Source of the DNA: CAYMJV01 sp964390545
Lineage (GTDB): Bacteria; Desulfobacterota; BSN033; UBA1163
DNA: 8,106 bases
Direction of reading: 5' to 3'
Assembly: GCA_964390545.1 (NCBI GenBank)
Contig: CAYMJV010000095.1
Location: 1 to 8,106, forward strand
Shown here: in pieces, positions 6,120-8,106 of the stretch
Layout of the letters: the number at the start of each line of letters is the position of its first letter
Numbering within the stretch: position 1 is the stretch's first letter
Translations under genes and position numbers: made by a program
Notes under the pieces: generated by a model
Database searches by the model: none
What the model saw: only the letters and a program-made list of their open reading frames with translations
What the model was told of the DNA's origin: nothing

Positions 6120-6797
6120 ATGAGAATTTTATTTGTCGAGGACGATAGAAGCATCGTGCAATTTGTCAAGAAAGGACTGTCGGAGAATTCTTATGCTGTG
6201 GATGTGGCCTTTGATGGAGAAGAAGGGCTCGATTTGGCCCTTCATAGAGGTTATGATCTTATCATCCTCGATATCTTGCTTCCCAAAATGGATGGAAGGG
6301 AGTTGCTGAAGAGGCTAAGAAAAATGGAGATTCAAACCCCTGTCATCTTTTTGACGGCAAAGGATACAGAGAGGGATATTGTCCAAGGCCTCAATTTGGG
6401 GGCTGATGATTACTTAACCAAACCTTTTTCTTTTAATGAACTCTTGGCGAGGATTCGAGCCCTCCTCCGAAGGGGGAGGGGAGTTAGTTTTCCCTCCACA
6501 TTGCAGGTGGCTAACCTTATCTTAGATGTCGAGGGCCATCGAGCCTTCCGAGATAAAATAAAGATTGAGCTAACACCCAAAGAATATACCCTGCTCGAAT
6601 TTTTCATGAGACACCCTGGACAAATTGTTACCCGGACGATGGTTGCTGAGAAAGTCTGGGATTATCACTTCGACACGGGTACCAATGTCATCGAGGTTCA
6701 TATTTTTCATCTCCGCAGCAAGATCGATAAAGACTTTGAACCAAAGCTTCTTCATACCGTAAAAGGAGTCGGATATGTCCTTGAAGAACGGGACTAA
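6120..6797 (+). CDS. OmpR/PhoB-family DNA-binding response regulator
   Basis: This 225-residue regulator pairs with the kinase encoded immediately downstream. The receiver domain (1-115) has the acidic pocket E7-D8, the phospho-acceptor D51 in LIILDILLPKMDG, T79 in FLTAKD and K101 in LTKPFS, so every residue for phosphotransfer is present. The winged-helix DNA-binding domain (about 127-222) shows ELTPKEYTLLEFFMRHPG, the DNA-recognition helix region NVIEVHIFHLRSKID at 189-203 and the wing hairpin TVKGVGYVLE. Overall style is closest to the CusR/CzcR/QseB branch. ATG at 6120 has GGGGAG 6 nt upstream. The spacer after the malic enzyme gene is only 45 nt, so it may be co-transcribed with it or use a promoter inside that gene. 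The family is certain; target genes are not visible. Confidence 0.96.
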   Translation: MRILFVEDDRSIVQFVKKGLSENSYAVDVAFDGEEGLDLALHRGYDLIILDILLPKMDGRELLKRLRKMEIQTPVIFLTAKDTERDIVQGLNLGADDYLTKPFSFNELLARIRALLRRGRGVSFPSTLQVANLILDVEGHRAFRDKIKIELTPKEYTLLEFFMRHPGQIVTRTMVAEKVWDYHFDTGTNVIEVHIFHLRSKIDKDFEPKLLHTVKGVGYVLEERD

Positions 6798-8106
6798 ATT
6801 TTATCGACGAACTGACGTAAAGATAACCTTGTGGTATATTCTTACTTTCTTCATTTCTGTTCTTATTATATTTGGGTTCCTCTATTTGCGCCTCAAGCAT
6901 CAACTCATTAAAGAGGTCGACAGAATTATTGATGACGAAGCGAATGAGTTGTCAGGAATTTTAGTTCAAGATCTAAAGGGAATGGATGTTTTGGGGGATT
7001 TTGAAAATGCGGTAACAGCTCGAACCTATTATCCGATCTATTTCAGAATTTTAAATAGAGATGGTTCGTTGCTCTACGTTTCAAGAAACTTCGACGAAAT
7101 CGGGTACAAAGATAGTGACAAGATGATGTCAGCAGTTGCGAAGGGAAAGAAGAACTTGGAGGAGGTCAAACCTCCCGGAAGGAGAAGAACGTTTCGTATC
7201 ATCAGCATCCCCATGCCCAGAGAAGGGAGAATCAACTACGTCGTTCAGGTCGCTACACACACCCGTTTTGTTAGAAAGAGTCTTTCCCATTTTAAAGCCA
7301 ATATGATGGCTGCTTTTCCTATTGTATTGGTTTTGGGTTCATTAGGAGGGTGGGTTTTGGCTAGAAGATCCCTTTCCCCTATCGGCTATATTGCATCAAA
7401 AGCCGAACACATTACATCGAATAGCCTGAACGAAAGGTTGGCTACAAGAGGAACAGATGATGAAATGGATAACCTCATCCAAACCATCAATGGAATGGTT
7501 GCCAGGTTGGAAAACTCCTTTAAGCGAATTTCTGAATTTACGGCGGATGCTTCTCACGAATTAAAGACCCCTCTCTGTGCACTGAAAGGAGAGGCGGAAG
7601 TTCTTCTTTCGAAAAAGAGACCTGCTGAAGAATATCAGGAAGGGTTGGCCCATTTCATCGAACGGTTTGACTACCTAAACCGAATGATCAATGATTTGAT
7701 CCTCCTTTCCAAATTTGATTCGTCCCAGGTGGAACTCAACATGGCTTCTCTTCGGTTAGACCTCTTGGTCCAGGACATAGGCAATCTTTTCAAGGTCCTG
7801 GCTGAGCAGAAGGGGATCGACTTGCAAATGGGTAGGGTTCAAGAGGTTACGATCATGGGGGATAAGGTTCGCCTTCAACAACTCTTCACTAATCTGATTG
7901 ACAATGCCATCAAATATACTTCTGAAGGTTCTATTCAAATTACGGTTGAAAAGGATGAGGGACATGCGGTCGTTCAAGTCGTGGATAAAGGGATTGGAAT
8001 TCCTCAAGAAGAACAAGAGAAGATCTTCAAACGTTTTTACCGGGTCGATCGATCCCGTTCAAAAGAGAGTGGTGGCGTGGGGCTGGGATTGAGTATTGCG
8101 GAATGG
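6775..8106 (+). CDS. Membrane sensor histidine kinase (CusS/CzcS-like), 3' end cut by window edge
   Basis: ATG at 6775 lies inside the regulator gene (23-nt overlap), preceded by AAAAGGAG at 6761-6768 with a 6-nt spacer, an arrangement typical of translational coupling. The 444 visible residues are open to the window edge. The order is: TM1 at about 17-37; a periplasmic sensor region of about 140 residues (38-177) with FRILNRDGSLLYVS; TM2 at about 178-197; HAMP from about 198 to 248 (SLSPI ... RLATRGTDDEMDNL); an H-box with phospho-acceptor H261 (FTADASHELKTPL); an N-box at 371-382 (NLIDNAIKYT); a G1 box DKGIGIP at 404-410; an F-box IFKRFYRVDRSRS; and a G2 box GVGLGL at 434-439. Only the last few tens of residues are missing. 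The HAMP-to-H-box pattern resembles the heavy-metal sensor kinase family (CusS, CzcS), but no metal-efflux genes are visible and the periplasmic region has no obvious metal-binding His/Met cluster, so the signal is unknown. Confidence 0.94.
   Translation, partial: MSLKNGTKFYRRTDVKITLWYILTFFISVLIIFGFLYLRLKHQLIKEVDRIIDDEANELSGILVQDLKGMDVLGDFENAVTARTYYPIYFRILNRDGSLLYVSRNFDEIGYKDSDKMMSAVAKGKKNLEEVKPPGRRRTFRIISIPMPREGRINYVVQVATHTRFVRKSLSHFKANMMAAFPIVLVLGSLGGWVLARRSLSPIGYIASKAEHITSNSLNERLATRGTDDEMDNLIQTINGMVARLENSFKRISEFTADASHELKTPLCALKGEAEVLLSKKRPAEEYQEGLAHFIERFDYLNRMINDLILLSKFDSSQVELNMASLRLDLLVQDIGNLFKVLAEQKGIDLQMGRVQEVTIMGDKVRLQQLFTNLIDNAIKYTSEGSIQITVEKDEGHAVVQVVDKGIGIPQEEQEKIFKRFYRVDRSRSKESGGVGLGLSIAEW

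Noticed and set aside
4638..8106. Malic enzyme plus two-component system as a C4-dicarboxylate-sensing unit (DcuSR/CitAB-like)
   Set aside because: The regulator is OmpR/PhoB type and the kinase has CusS-like HAMP and H-box features. No PAS-type citrate/malate sensor motif is visible, so adjacency alone is not enough.
1..8106. Possible CRISPR arrays, tRNA or rRNA genes, insertion sequences or phage genes
   Set aside because: I saw no regularly spaced repeats, cloverleaf or rRNA-like stretches, transposase motifs or terminal inverted repeats with target duplications on either strand.

Overview
The window carries chromosomal genes of a Gram-negative (diderm) bacterium. The clearest sign of this is a full-length apolipoprotein N-acyltransferase, which acylates outer-membrane lipoproteins. 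Base composition is moderate, AT-rich promoters sit beside purine-rich Shine-Dalgarno sequences, and the genes have the style of Deltaproteobacteria-like or other uncultured environmental lineages. That placement is inference only. An exact 100-N gap flanked by a duplicated 55-mer shows that this is a scaffold from a draft, probably metagenomic, assembly.

Left part, minus strand (1-3039). Read in the direction of transcription the order is lnt (1471-3039), an 82-nt spacer holding a GC-rich double hairpin, a small exported cysteine-containing protein of unknown function (664-1233), and, 13 nt further on, a ChaN/DUF399-like protein that runs off the left edge (650 down to 1). The N run at 1235-1334 falls exactly at the start of the exported-protein gene. 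Because the same 55 bases touch both sides of it, the gap is almost certainly an unmerged contig overlap rather than missing sequence.

Centre. A divergent AT-rich spacer (3040-3191) separates lnt from a plus-strand major facilitator superfamily transporter (3192-4493) of unknown substrate. A 144-nt intergenic region follows, with a weak terminator-like inverted repeat and a good extended -10 promoter. It leads into an NAD-type malic enzyme with an N-terminal ACT domain (4638-6074).

Right part. After 45 nt comes an OmpR/PhoB-type response regulator (6120-6797). It overlaps by 23 nt a membrane histidine kinase of the CusS/CzcS-like type (6775 to the right edge, missing only about the last few tens of residues). 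These two form a translationally coupled two-component system whose signal and targets are not visible here.

The functions do not combine into one pathway: envelope lipoprotein maturation, a possible haem/Tiki-fold protein with an exported partner, an efflux or uptake transporter, malate decarboxylation, and signal transduction. I see no mobile element, CRISPR array, RNA gene or defence system. I do not find a convincing new multi-gene system. The points most worth a second look are the false gap, the GC-rich palindromes that seem to have been captured by the lnt 3' end and the following spacer, and the uncharacterised exported protein paired with the ChaN-like gene.
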